Of a DNA stretch of 64,000 nt, positions 1 through 14,000 are shown piece after piece. Location of the stretch: contig OX336336.1 of the NCBI GenBank assembly GCA_946902875.1, forward strand, positions 3,318,545 to 3,382,544, in the 5' to 3' direction. Origin of the DNA: Nematopogon swammerdamellus. Lineage: Eukaryota > Arthropoda > Insecta > Lepidoptera > Adelidae. The translations under genes were made by a program, and so were the position numbers. The notes under the pieces are model-generated. The model did no database searches. It was not told the origin of the DNA and saw only the letters and a program-made list of their open reading frames with translations. Numbering within the stretch: position 1 is the first letter of the stretch; each line of letters begins with the position of its first letter.

Positions 1-127
1 TAGACTTGTTACCATTTTAACGCTGATAGAAGCAGTGGACGTCCCGAGCACTAACTTAGACATCTATTGCAAATGGCGGCCGTGTTGTTAGGAGAGTTTA
101 GGTGTATTTTATAAGTGTTCATCGTGA

Positions 128-340
128 TTGAGACGCACCTACCCAGACCAGATCGAGCACGTGTTCAAAAAGGTTCACGTGCGTAATACCCGCAACCGAC
201 GAGCATGTGTGAAGAACATAATGAGAGTGGAAAAGGCCGCCGAGGCAGAATCGTGGCACATGAAGATCCCTTGTCTGTACCTACCTACCATAACCTACCC
301 CACTGGGAAACAGGCGTGACGCTATGTATGTTTATTGTGA
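128..340 (+). repeat. Repeat family also at 12295-12470 and 22083-22330
   Basis: GTTCACGTGCGTAATACCCG, CAACCGACGAGCATGTGTGA and CACTGGGAAACAGGC recur at 22083-22330 (+) and 12295-12470 (-). It is probably a LINE 3' remnant. No host gene is seen here. Confidence 0.6.
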
Positions 341-1223
341 TTGTCATCTGACTAAAGTGTCTTCCGCAAGTAAGTGCATTCACTTGTCACACTAAATAAT
401 ATGAGGAGCAACAGACCAAACAGTCTTTTGTGTATTTATTAAAAAAAAATCGATAAAAATTTATTTTGGTAAAGCTCAATAGCTCCTTTATGTGTGTTTT
501 TACAGAATTCACATCAAACAATATTTAGTATTGATAAAAAAATATTGAATGTTGGCGACCGCGTCAAATCATATTTTGTTCCTAAGTTTTGAGGTTAAGA
601 TCGCGGCATGATCACCTACGTTTGAGTATCCTGCTCTTATGGAATGGATCAAAGATCGCATAAAAGAGTATTATGTTTGAAATTATAATTTAAAAAACAC
701 AGATTTATGAAATGGAAGGGTATATTTTTTATTTTATCATCATAATCTACACGCCAAAATAAATATATTAGCATTTCATATCATTCTTTCTATGATTTTT
801 AGTTTTCAAGACACATGTTTTTTGCTAATTTCTCGAAACTAGGATCACGACACAAAATACTGTTTGATCAGTTGCTCCTCATATCGATTAAAAAATCACA
901 TACTAACATTAGTTCCCTGGACGTTCACTACTGCTAACCGCAGAAAAATGGCGACAATGAAATCGGAACAAAAAATAGCTGTCTAAAGCCATTCCAGCGC
1001 ACTAGTACTATTGAGTTCGGTGCTATAAATACACAATCGCGACGCCACACGAAATTTGACACTAACAAAACCAACTACCTATCCCTGTCATAATGAGATT
1101 TATTGACACGCAGAAGTACTACTCAATTCTGTTTAGAGATATCGGACCTTAGAAGAGTCTGTTGTATTTTGAAATCACTTACAAGTCGATAATTCTTCGA
1201 GCAAGTTTAGCAGTACCTAGTCC
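341..1223. other. AT-rich flank downstream of arrestin
   Basis: No gene, repeat match within the window, or RNA gene is recognised. Short AT-rich runs only. Confidence 0.5.
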
Positions 1224-1229
1224 TTTATT
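1224..1229 (-). promoter_or_regulatory. Candidate arrestin polyadenylation signal
   Basis: AATAAA on the minus strand lies about 275 nt after the arrestin stop. It is the nearest canonical hexamer I saw downstream. The region is AT-rich, so chance occurrence is likely. Confidence 0.35.
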
Positions 1230-1501
1230 TTGTTATACATTACTGATGCATTTAGTTCACTTCGGAAATACGAACGACTCTCATAGCCAATGTTTCTAAT
1301 CAAAATATCTCGTACAATATTTAATTTTGGTTGTATAGTTTTCCTAGATTTTCTTGTTTCAGACAGCCCCTACTAGGAGTGCCTTCTCCTATCTATGCAG
1401 CAAACAGCTCGCTTCAAATTCTCCGCAAATCCTCCCTTATGGATGTGCTCCTTGCACGACAACTTGCCGGATAAATCGGCCGACTTGTCCAACTCGTCGG
1501 A

Positions 1502-2034
1502 TCACGTGTCCGTTCCAGGGTACTTCACGATCAGGTCTAGTTCTTCGTCGTCCGGTTTCATCCTGCGCACTTCTGTCGCTTTGACTTCTCTCATATCTTT
1601 CTTCGTAGTTCCTTCGCCTATCTTGTTCTCGATATTCACAAGCACGTCTGTTACTCCTCTAAGATGTTCTTCTACAGGGTCTTCTTGGACATCTTCAATG
1701 ACGTCTTTTAAACTTTTTCTAAGGATTTCTTCCCTAGATTCATCTTCTTCGTCGATGCTGGTCTCTCTTGCTTCTAGGATCATCTTCGGGGTAGTTTCTT
1801 CAACGGTGCTGTCCTGTTCGTTGATGCAGGAGTGCATCAGCGTGAAGGGTAGTTTCACGGAGAGTTCTCCGCCCATAGCGCTGAGGATAAGCTTCACCTT
1901 GACGTAGTAGGAGACGTAGATGGCGAAGACGTTGCGATCCTCGGGCGAGTTTGAGTTGCAGAGGACGGTGGAGGCGAGGCTGGCTCCACATTTTGCGTAC
2001 GAGTCCTCGAGAGCAATCCAGTTCTTGGTGACGC
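1502..2034 (-). CDS. Arrestin exon 10 (C-domain end and acidic tail)
   Basis: This exon is 533 nt and encodes residues 336-512 and the TGA stop. It contains KNWIALEDSYAK, LASTVLC, EDRNVFAIYVSYYVKVKL and GGELSVKLPFTLMH. A tail of about 109 residues follows, rich in Glu and Asp, with a predicted amphipathic helix around EEILRKSLKDVIEDVQEDPV. The end reads DEELDLIVKYPGTDT. The acceptor is ACATCGCAG. Confidence 0.92.
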
Positions 2035-5000
2035 CTGCGATGTTATAAAGACATTGTAGTAGGGATTCAGGGGAGTAAACAATTACATACATACATAAAT
2101 AGCACACGCCATATCCCGACCATCGGGGTAACCAGAGTAATCGGTGTTGTACTGCAAGTACTCTCGTAAATTACAGCGCGACACCGAACACCACGTTTAG
2201 AAAAGTATCCGGACAAGATAACTAAATTAAGCAGCAAGTAAGGCACGAAGACCCACCTGCTGCATGACTCGATGGAAGGACCGTGCCAAAGTAAAACAAG
2301 GAAATAATTAATGTAGAATTTTATTGATTTGTTCTTTTGAACTGTCCAATTCAGTTCAAAAGAGCAAGGCTCAAAAAGGGTACAAAAAGACACACCTCCA
2401 CACGTGTTGCTCTAGTTGCAAGAACACTTACACAAAAACGAAGAAGGCATAACCAAGAATGTTTCGTGGTAAACAAAGGCACAGACAAAAGGCAAATAGA
2501 TATTAATTTATCATTTTAGTTACTAATGATTATGAAAATATTTTTTTTGTTTCTTATTTTTTGCTACATTATCGATCCCTACGTGTGTAACCTGTTCCGA
2601 AGTTTCGGTTCACTGTTCACAATCTACGAGGAATTTCAGATAAGCCCTCCAAAGTGTCACGTAACACGTGGCAGGTTGACATACAGGATATACCTCGGTG
2701 CGGCGTCAGCTCGTAGGCGTCCTGCAGGGTCTGGCCGGGTGCCACTGGTACTCCGGAGCCTTTGACCAGCGCCACCACGTTCTTGAACTTGCCGTTGGAG
2801 AACATGCACACATCCACGTGTTGCACCACCATCGCCTGGGAACATATCATTACATACATACATACCACATGCTGTATTCCGACTATCGGGGTGAGCAGAG
2901 CAATCGGTGTTGTGCTGCAAAAACTCTTGTAAAATACAGCTCAATAGCGACCGCCAAATTTAGCAAAGTATTCGGACAAGATACGAGTAACTATCAAGCA
3001 AACTTTATAAAGCACAAGTAAGACCGGTGAAGGATGCAGTCCTCTTTGGGAGGGTTCCCCTGAGTATCTACTTTCAGCCTTGGATTCTATTCAGCGACGA
3101 ACCATTCGCCTCATTGGCGACTCTGTACTCACAAAGGACCTTCAACCTTTGAAGCACAGACGTATCGTTGGGTCATTTAGCCTGTTTCCCTGCCTGCTTT
3201 CGCGGAACACCCCTTTGTAGTCGATATAAGAGTTCTTCGAACTGCACGATTCTCTTGATCGTTCTTGTGTCGCACCGCAAAGATGTGGAACGGGATTCCG
3301 GGGAATATCTTTTCCCACTCCTACAATCCACGGTTCTTCAAATCGCGGGTTAATAGCCTTGACCCAGCGACATTAGTCCACCTCTAAGCCGGACTGGCAC
3401 CTCCTCGGCGGTGAAATTGGCTGCGCCTGAGGCTTCGACCTCGAGCACAGACATCCAGTTCGGAAGCAATAAAAAAAAAGCTGTCAGTAAGGCACGAAGA
3501 CGCACCTGCTGCATGACTTGCTACAGTACCCGACATTAAGTTTTCGATATTCACAAGGACATCTGTTACTCCTCTAAGATGTTCTTCTACAGGGTCTTCT
3601 TGGACATCTTCAATGACGTCTTTTAAACTTTTTCTAAGGATTTCTTAGGATTGTTTTAGTTTTAGAAAGTCTCTTTCTAAAGCTCGACACGCATTATTTA
3701 CTGCCGGGATCTGTACTGTGTCTACATTGGAGGCAAACCTTGATCCTGCGAACGGTCTTCTGCGAGTTATTGGCGACGTTGACGCTGACCTTCACGGACT
3801 CGCCGTGCGAGTAGAGCGCCTTGTCCAGCCACGCCTCCAGCTCCACACTGCAAGGCGCAAGATTCATTAAGACGAGACGGAAGTTAACTTTCTATATACA
3901 ACATCGTCTTTCGGGCATTTATGTTTTTACCCCCCTAAACCTTATCCGACTTTTACAATTCTTTTACAATTCCTTTTTTGTTGTAATAAGGACAGTCGAA
4001 TCTACGTTCCTGCCTTTTTATTTTTTGAATATCTAAAGTGATTGATGACTCAATAAACTTAATGAACTTCATGACATCAAAAAATAAAAAATAAAAATTT
4101 TTCGGTAGTACCTAATACAAATTTTTAGCTCCGCTCCGGTGTTGTAGATATATTTCATCTAAACAAAAATATGACAGGAATGTAGACTGGATTGTCCTAA
4201 GACAACAAAAAAAGGATTGTAAAAATCGGATTTTTGTATAGTCTCGTCTTAAACTCGCCATTCACGAACGATCGTGGATCCGCTATCGGCTATACCATAC
4301 TTGTCAAAAAACAAAGACATTAAACCCACCCTCTTCCCCTTTTAATCTCTTTGTCAAAAAACCATATCCGTCTATCTCTTGTCTGTCTGCGATGCAAACT
4401 ATCTATGGCGCCATCTATTATTTAGTGGCGTGAATATGTACTAATCGATTCTTAGCACGTTTCTTGTCTGGGGATCCCCGTAATTTCGTTACTTTTTGTG
4501 GTTTATTTATTATTTGTTGACATATCCGCCATAATAACACATATTCTGGGAAAATTTCAACCGGCTAGCTATTACGGTTCATTAGATGCAGCATTCGGAC
4601 GGACGGACGGACAGACAGACGATGTAGGATTAATAATAGGCTTCCGCATGGATACGGAACTCTAAAAAAAGTGCGAGTCGAACTCGCGCACCGAGGGTTC
4701 CGTATCGCCATGTCATGGTAAGCGCCACTCACGTCATCTATGCATTCGTTAAAAATGCTTCATACTCTTTTCGGTGGATGGCGCGCATACACTTTTTAGT
4801 TTCTTGTATGGGGACCCCGTGAATTTTTTACTTTTTGTTATTTTTATTATTTGTCATAATATATCGGCCATAATAAATAACACATATTCTGTGAGAATTT
4901 CAACGGGCTACCTATTACGGTTCAAGAGATACAGCCCTCGGACAGACGGACAGACAGACAGACGGTGCGGCGTAGGCTTAGTAATAGGATCCCGTACGAC

Positions 5001-8000
5001 GGATACGGATCCCTAAAAATGGATTGTAGGCTAGTTTTCATGCCTGATCTCGCTGAAATGTTTTATTAAGAAATTAAGACTACAACAGAATATATTAAGT
5101 TCTTAATACCTATTCCTACGGTGCGTTCTAGAAGTCTTGCGGTCCCGGTTGGATGGCAAGAGGCCCGATGGTATCGCGCTGGTACCACGGGTTATGTGTA
5201 GTGCTTTGATGTGGAAAGCCACTTGTGTAGCCAATGTGTCGACACAAGCGGCTTCCCCCATCAAACTGGGCCGCGTTCGGGCCTCATCAAGAGCGGCCCC
5301 GGCGCGGAGAGCCCCGAGGGCAACAAATATAGAATTAATATTCATTCAAGGTTTTCAATTTGTCGCGTTTGCGGTCGGACGGAACCCTCGATCCGTGGAG
5401 CAGTGAAGAGCAGTGCCAAAAGCTTCTTGTAGAGGCTTTAACCTCTGCTGGTGGACGCAATCTAAGGCATACTTTATTCAAAGATTCAGATTCAGATTCA
5501 GATATTTATTTCGTCATAAAGAATACACAACATCCTTCCTTCCTTATCCTTACCTTTAATAAAATCCAACGTCTGCTTTCTGTATGTATGTATGTATGTC
5601 TGTCCGCTTATAATTCGAGAACCACTGAACCGATTTTAATAAAAAAAATCTACGGATAGCTTGATTCTTCCCATCAACTATAGACTACTTACTATCACGC
5701 TAAATGGCTTATGAGGTTAGCAGAGAAGTCAAATATGAGAGCGGGCGGAGCCGCGGGCACAGCTAGTTAACAATATTTTATTGAGGCATATGCATATTCA
5801 GTATGGTACGTAATCAATTTAGGATTCCGTATCAGGTACGGGACCCTATTACTAAGTCTACGTCATCTGTCTGTCTGTCCGTCTGTCTGTCCGTCCGTCC
5901 GTCTGTCCGAGGGGTGTATCTCTGGAACCGTAATAGGTAGCCCGTTGAAATTTTCACAAAAAATATGTTATTATGGCCGATATAACAACAAATAATAAAA
6001 ATAAGAAAATTTAAAAAATTCACGAGGGTTCCCATAGAAGAAACCAAAAAGTGTATGCGCGCGCGCCATCTACCGAATAGATTATGAAGCATGACTTAAC
6101 TAATATAAATATGTAGCATTTCATAAACACGCCATAGATGGCGTGAGTGGCGCTGACCATGACATGGCGATACGGAATCCTCGGTGCGCGAGTTCGACTC
6201 GCACTTGGCCGGTTTTTTTCCAGTCAACGTTCTTCAGACAACTATCATAGACGACTGCGGCAAGGGACCAACCAGGTGCAGGTGAATGGCACAGCCAAAT
6301 GTAGTGCCACCCACCTCGCGTCACCACGCTCAGTGTGGTGCAGTGCCAGCCACGTGCCACCACCATCATGAGATACGTCAAATTCGAATTTGGAAAATTG
6401 CACGCAGCTTGATTCAATTGTTTTCAAGTCCACCCGTTAGAGACAGGCAAACGTTGCGTTAGAGATAATGGTAGGGAGAGCTTTCTCTGATTTTAGTAAG
6501 ACACTAACTCTTGCACGCGGCTTCGCTCGCGGTAGAGTCGCTTTAAAAGCAAATCCGATTTAAACGCAAATATGATAATAAATGATCGCTTCTTTATTCT
6601 ATCACTCTCTCCCGTCCATACTACACTTTCTTTGATACTGCTCAGCCCTAAGGCTATTTAGCGTAATGTTATATAGCCTATAGTGAGCCTCAAGAACTAC
6701 TCTTTCCATTGGTGTAAACCGCATCAAAATCTGTTCAGTGAATCCGGAGTTTATCTTAAACATACATATATTTTATAAGAAGTAGAGAGTAGAGATAGAG
6801 ATAGAGAGTAGAGAAGATAGAAATAGAGATAGAGATTAGTTAGAGTATGTACATAATTTTTTTTAAGGAAACTGACACGGTTGGCTATATCACCGGTTGG
6901 CCACAACAACCGTGATTAGCTCATAACACCGGGTGAACTAGGTGCCATGTCAGTGCTTCCCTTCATTTCATGTCATGTCATTTTAAGAGTAAATTTCACA
7001 GTCAAGGCTTTTATCAAGCCATCCCTTTTAAGGGAGGCATTTTCCAAGCAATCTTGATTCTGTTGACACAGTCTTACGAAATATATCAAAAGCGATATGA
7101 CTCGTCCGAAAATATTATTATGCAAATGTAAGTCCTAGAATTTTTGGCGAAATATTTCTAGATTTATATTCTCTGTGAAATTGATTATTAAATCGTCCAA
7201 ATGGAATTTTGGCGTCGAGAGCTTTAGATAGCACTTTCTCTCCGAAGTGTTAGGTATAAAGAATTCATGAAGTAATCGGTCTAAAAGAAGTCGGAGCACC
7301 TGAGGAAAAATTCCTCTCAATTGGGTTTTCACAAAGCGGAAGGGGAATAATTGTGAAATCTAGCGAATGATCCGGTTCATAAGGTATCGGGGGAGTGGGG
7401 GGGAGGGGGAGGTGCAGGGGGGAGGCGGGGGGGGGGGGGAGGGGAGGGGGGGTCGATTATCCGCGAACGTGCGAAATGGGCTTGCGGCTTCCGGTACAAC
7501 GCGAACGGGAACATGAGTTTTTGTAAGAATGCTTTTCAGGTGCTACTTGTAGAAACCAAAAAATATTTTTATGGCAACATTTTCAAATAAAATTTAAATT
7601 TGAGATTGTTGTTTATTGTACTGTGTGGGGCCGGTACATAAAAATAATAGCCCCACTGCATCTCTCCCCGTGCATGTCGTAAAGGCGACTAAGGGATAAG
7701 GGCGAAATGCCGTGCTGAAGGGCCGAGCCTTCCGCCGAGTCGCGCACCTACCTTCTCGGTAGTGATATTGTCTGGTCGGAGCATGTGCTTTGGCCCCTCC
7801 GACTCAGCCACCCATAGCGGATTACATAAAAAAAAATCCCGAATGACTGACATAAAACGATTCTGACACTGTATTTTGATACAGTTCTAACGCGCGAATT
7901 CGCACGTCTCTGCGCGACAGAGACGACGCTCTACGACCGGATCGTCTCTTTCTAAAGCTCGATGTAGCACATTTAACTATATGACACACATGATATAATA

Positions 8001-11000
8001 ATTCACTTCCGGTTACGTTAAGATGCGGCTCTCATATAAACCGAATTGTTCCGCGCGCCGAAATAAAGGCACAGTAGCGGGCTTACTTACTTTCCTCTTT
8101 TTAAATACGAATTTCACGCGAGCGAAGCCGCGGGTAAAAGCTAGTACATAATATGAGTAATTAATGTAAAGGGAGATTCTAAATTAATTTTAGCGTAGTG
8201 TTAACTAAAATTCTTGTTTCTTGAAAAAAAACTTCAAAAGTTTTTGGTCTTTCATTTCTCCACTTTATTTATGAATGACTGCAGGTAGTCCTTATGTCCG
8301 GTAGTAGATTATGTCCCGGGAAGGCTAACATCAGATCTGGCATGCCTACCCTGGAGTGGAGGGTGAGATGAGATGTGACATGCCCTAATCAAGGGGAAAA
8401 GTTTTTACGCGGCACAAAGTTTTGGAAAGCCGCCGGTTCTGCAGTGCAGAAGGGAGTTTTTGAATTACCCTAATTGCCAAAGACGCAAAGAAAGCAAAGT
8501 AAAAAAAAAACGGCTAAGTGCGAGTCGGACTCGCGCACCGAGGTTTCCGCACAAAAAATTAAAACGTTAAAATATAAAACACGTTTCTTGAATGGGAACC
8601 GCCCTTAATTTTTACGTTTTCTAATTTTAGTAATAACTAGCTGTGCCCGCGGCTCCGCCCGCTCTCATATTTCACTTCACTGCTAACCTCATAAGCCATT
8701 TAGCGTGATAGTAAGTAGCCTATAGTTGATGGGAAGAATCAAGCTAACCGTAGAATTTTGTTTTATTAAAATCGGTTCAGTGGTTCTCGAGTTATAAGCG
8801 GACAGACAGACATACACTCAGACACTCAGACACTCAGACAGAAAGCAGACGTTGGATTTTATTATAGGTAAGGATAATACGAAATATTATTCTGTGAACA
8901 TTTCAACCGCCTAACTATTATGAGTTCAAAGATACAATACACATGCCTCCCCACCGTTTGGAACCTGTGTAAAACTGTATGTCCCTTACTAGGTTTGTAA
9001 GTAGACTCAAATTATAGACGACTGGGGTATTGTATTGTAGTATTGGCTGTAAGATGGCCGCATAGCAGCCTCCGCAGTGTTCTCCTCGAGTCCAGTGTAG
9101 CCAGCAATTCAGGGAAGTCCCGGTATGGCACCTACCTTCTCGGAGATGATATTGGCTGGTCGGAGCATGTGCTTTCCATCAAATTAAGACACCTTAATTA
9201 TGATGAAATAAAAAGTTTTATTACGGTCATTCTACAAAGGTTTATTTTGGATCCTAATTAATTGCTAGGCATTCGTGCTTTGTTTTCTTAATTATTTACC
9301 TGACGAAGGCGGTATAAGAAAACAATTTTATTATCACATTTTGGGAAGGAATTTATCCAGCCATCCCATTCAATGTTCTTCGTTTGGAGCTCATAAGTTT
9401 GGAATACATAATTTCCAAGAGACAATAATAAAAACTCTCGGAACCCCCCTCTCCCCTCCGCCCCTCTCAGAACCTATTCGAAACGAAGAGCCCGAACTCC
9501 GAAAAAGCGTCATCAAATTGAACGACCCCATAAAAATTACAATTTTCATTCCGGAGGACGAAAAGCGCAGCAAACGAGCGAGGGGACAGAAAAATATTCG
9601 CGTCGGACAACTGATTAATTTTGTTAAAAAACTTCAGGCTAGAAAATTTCGTGGAGGATATTTTAATGTTGAATTGTAGAATATATGTATACCAGTAAGT
9701 GTGAAATATGCTATGCTGATAGATACCCTCGTAAGTCAGGTGACTGTAAAATGCGGCAACACCACTGGTTTAGTTGTAGATTGGTGAACCGTATTTGAAA
9801 TAACGTGATAAATTGTGCGCGCGTTAATAGTCAGCGACGCACATCGATACAACTTAAATATCTATACGCATCGCTAGAAGAAAACCGAATGTCCATGGGC
9901 GTCGTTAGACACCTTACGGGTGGAAACCTTACGGCGCCACATCTCGCGCCTTCAATAAAAAAAAAACGCTGTGGAACTAATGGAGAATTTTGATGGCAAT
10001 ATATTTTCCACTGAAACCAACAACGGTGGTAATATAATTGCCGAGGCATTCCAAAATATTGGCGGGAAATATGTTGCCCTGAAAAGGGTAGACAATACAA
10101 AATTTCAGGATTAGCATACGAGCAGTGTTACCACTGGCGGCGGCTATGGCAGTAATAACCATTATTATTTCAAGTAAATCGAATTAAAATGTAATCTTGT
10201 GTGAAAACACGCTTTGAAATATTATTAAATTCGGTAGAGAATCTCAGAATCCATATTTTGTATGTGAAATATTTTGAGTCTTTCGTCGTAGTTCCGTTGC
10301 AAAGTTCCATGGTGCTTGGAACTTTGGTTATAAAATTACTTACGTCAGAACGTCTTTTATGGGTTCCCTTGAATGTAACAACATCAAAACACCGGTCGCA
10401 GATCTACACTTAGATATATTTAAAAACGAGCATGGGCGCCTGTGTACCAGATGTACCTTGGATAGGTACATCTGGTACACAGGTCAGTCAGTCAGTCAGC
10501 GTGTAAGCGTCCACAGCTGGACATACGCCTCTCCAATTTTCCTCCAGTGCTCCCGGCCTTCAGCGATACGGAACCACAGCTTTCCGCCGACGTACTTGAT
10601 GTCGTCGTCCCACCTGGCGGGTGGTCCGTTTTCCGGTCCACGGCCGCCAGTGTAGGACACGGTTACTCCAACGGTCATCGTCTCTTCAGCTAACGTGCCC
10701 AGCCCACTGCCACTTGACTGCCACACTGCCGCTTTCTGTATAATTTATTCCTCATCATAAGCATCAAGACATAATGTAATTATAGTACACTAAATTCAGT
10801 TTCCAACTAGTTTCGTTATTCCAATGATTTTCTCACAAATACCTGTGCACTAACGTTTGCCCTAGAATCATATTATTATATCATATCCATAACGTATGGA
10901 AGTTGTTCTAGGCAATCAGCAGTATGGCAGTACCGTATCTAGTGGCGAGAGCAGGGGCAGTTTCATTACTGTGCCGCAGGGGGCGGTTGTAGAGACGAAA

Positions 11001-14000
11001 TGAGAGATCAATGAGCGAATTTACAGACTCCTTACTGATCTTCTGTAGCGGGCTGTCGCCGTTTTTTAAGGTTCCGTAGCCGATTTTATACGGGACCCTT
11101 ATAAAATTAGATGTCAGAATCAGATAAAAACAGTCAGATGTCTGTCCATCCGTCCGTCGCGTCCGTTCTTTCATCCGTCCGTCTGTCACACGCGCTGGCC
11201 GAAATTATTAGGTATTCCGAAACATGAAGCTCAATAAATCTAAAAAAACCGGCCAAGTGCGAGTCGGAGGCGCGCACTGAGGTTTCGGCACTACAAAAAA
11301 AAAACTTTGAATAAACGCGTTTCTTGCAGACGGACAGACAGACAGACGTTGTAGGCTTAGTGATAGTTTTCCGTATGATGTACGGAAACCAAAAAGTAAA
11401 CTATTTTAAAGATAATAATATCTTATACGGTTGTTGAGAAAATAGCGTTCTAGTCTAGTGGACTTAGAATTATTAATAACCAGATTTAGACTTACCATTC
11501 TCATACTCTAATTAATTTATATATTTCATAGAAAGCAAATAAGTTATTTTTTAGGTTTCCGTATCCTATACTGAAGCCTATTAATAAGCCTACGCCGTCT
11601 GTCTGTCTGTCCGTCCGTCTGTCCGACCGAGGGCTGTATCTCTTGAACCGTAATAGGTAGCCCGTTGAAATTTTCACAGAATATGTGTTATTATGGCGGA
11701 TATAATAACAAATAATAAAAAATGAAAAGTAAAAAATTAAGGGGGGCTTCCATACAAGAAACGTGTTTTTTTTTCAATGTTTTTTTTGTGGTGCGGAAAC
11801 CTTGGTGCGCGAGTCCGACTTTTCCGGTTTTTTCGTGTTCTCCTTTTTATGAAGTGCAATCTCGACCCCTTCAAAGATAATTTTACTACGTCTCTGCTGA
11901 ATTAGGGGTACTAACAGAATTAGGCTCATACCAGTAGGCATTCAGCCTTCATAAATTATTCACATCTCTCTAACTCTCTATGCAAGGTGTTTCAGGATAG
12001 GGTTTCGTAACTTCAAGGTTGGAAAGGGGTCCATATTTGAAGACTAATAGCTCTGAAACTTTTTCCCAGATTCGGTCATTTTATAGTACTTTTTGGTGAA
12101 AATTGTTTCATCGACATTTGGTGGACGGTTACATCCGCATTAAATAATAAAAATAAAATGACTAACTTACATGCTGTAACTAGTAGCATTAAAGTGTATA
12201 TTATGTATAGGTAAATTCCAAACACTTAAATGTGAATGACATCAAAATAAAAAGGGGACTGGACCAGGTCATTGCACTTCCTAGACCTAGACAGCATACA
12301 TACATACATAGCGTCACGCCTGTTTCCCGGTGGGCTAGGCAGAGACAACGGATCTCCACGTGCCACGATCCTGACACACCTCTGCCGCCTCTTCCACTCC
12401 CATAATGTTCTTCATGCATGCTCGTCGGTTACGGGTTACAGCACTATTGACAAATCTCCCCGTAGTACGTAGGTACACTGTCCATCGAATTTTTATTACA
12501 ATTTTAAATTTTTGTATGAAGAAAAAAATACGAAATTTCGATTTGAGTGAAAAGGATTTTTTTCTTCTAATAATGAGTACTTTCTATTCCTGAAGTTTCT
12601 CAAGCCTATCCTGAAACACCCTGTATGAGCCGCCGGTTGCAATCAGTCATCATTATTTTCGATCGTTATATTACCGGAAATACCTATTGACGATATAGGT
12701 TAGGTTGTCAATATTTTAGTGAGTTGTACGAATGGGGACGAACTATCGATCAACCGTCAACACTAGATTTCGTGTAGTGGCGTAAATATTTCTGTAGACA
12801 CAAAACGAGACCGCTCCTCTTGTATCCACTCGGTCAACATACTATTATCCTGCTTCGTTGTATCCATTTCGTTCTGACAGAGAGGGTTCCGTAGCTATAT
12901 TCCTCTTGCACGCATAGCTAGTGTGCGTGCTCAGGAATCGCGGCGGCGGAGCGGCGGCGCCCCGCCCGCAGTACTCAAGAATGCTGTTTTATCTATGTGT
13001 ATCGTTAAGACGAGAAGGAACTTAGCTTTCTCGATACAAAATCGCCTTTCGGCATTTATGTTTTCTAACCCCCTAAACATTATCCGATCCTGTCATTTTT
13101 TTGTTTAGATGAAATATACCTACCAAACATTTTATTTTTTATTTTATGATGTCTTTTTTTTATGGAAACTGACACGGTTGGCTACATCACCTACAACATC
13201 CGTGATGTCAGCCCATAGCACCGGGTGAACTAGGTGCCATGTCAGTGCTTCCCTACATTTTCATGTCGGCTACACTGAACTGGACGGAAAACACGAACTA
13301 TTTACATAGTCGTTTCGACCGACGACGTTTTGTTCAGCGTATTGTATTTTCTCACGTCCTATGAAGAATGTGGTCCGCTTTTGTAACATGCTTAGGGTAA
13401 GTAATCTGTACTTGGGGTATGGCGGTCACGATCTAGTGTTGTCATTGATCGATGGGACGAATCGGTACAGTCGTTATATTGGTCAGTCGGCATAATTAAG
13501 GGATTTAAATATGCCTTGATTGATCGCAGAACATTGAATGACACCCACGGTTAATGTAGGGGGAGGGGGAATGGGGGGGGGGGGGGGGGGGGTGGATATT
13601 ATTTCTCTGTGAACATGACACTTGTAGAAAATAGCTCTGTAATTTCCTACGCGTGCGTGTCTCGAATCGAGCCAATTATACGTATTATTGTTATAAATTG
13701 TTTATTGTTTATTTATGGAGCGAATGTGAGTGGAAGAGTCGGGAAAGGGTCGCCCTCCCCTAGACGCACGTAACGTACCTAGATCAGTACCCTAATCACG
13801 AGATTTAACCTACTACGCTACGCTACGCCGTGTTCTCCGCATCATTTTGTATGGAGAAACGGAGCAGCGCCTCTAGTGATAGATTTGCGAACTTCGTTTC
13901 TCCATACAAAATGATGCGGAGAACACGGCGCGTAGCGTAGCGTAGCGACAGTAGGTTAAATATCGTGAGTAGTGTACAGGGGGTCTACCGGCGTTAACTC

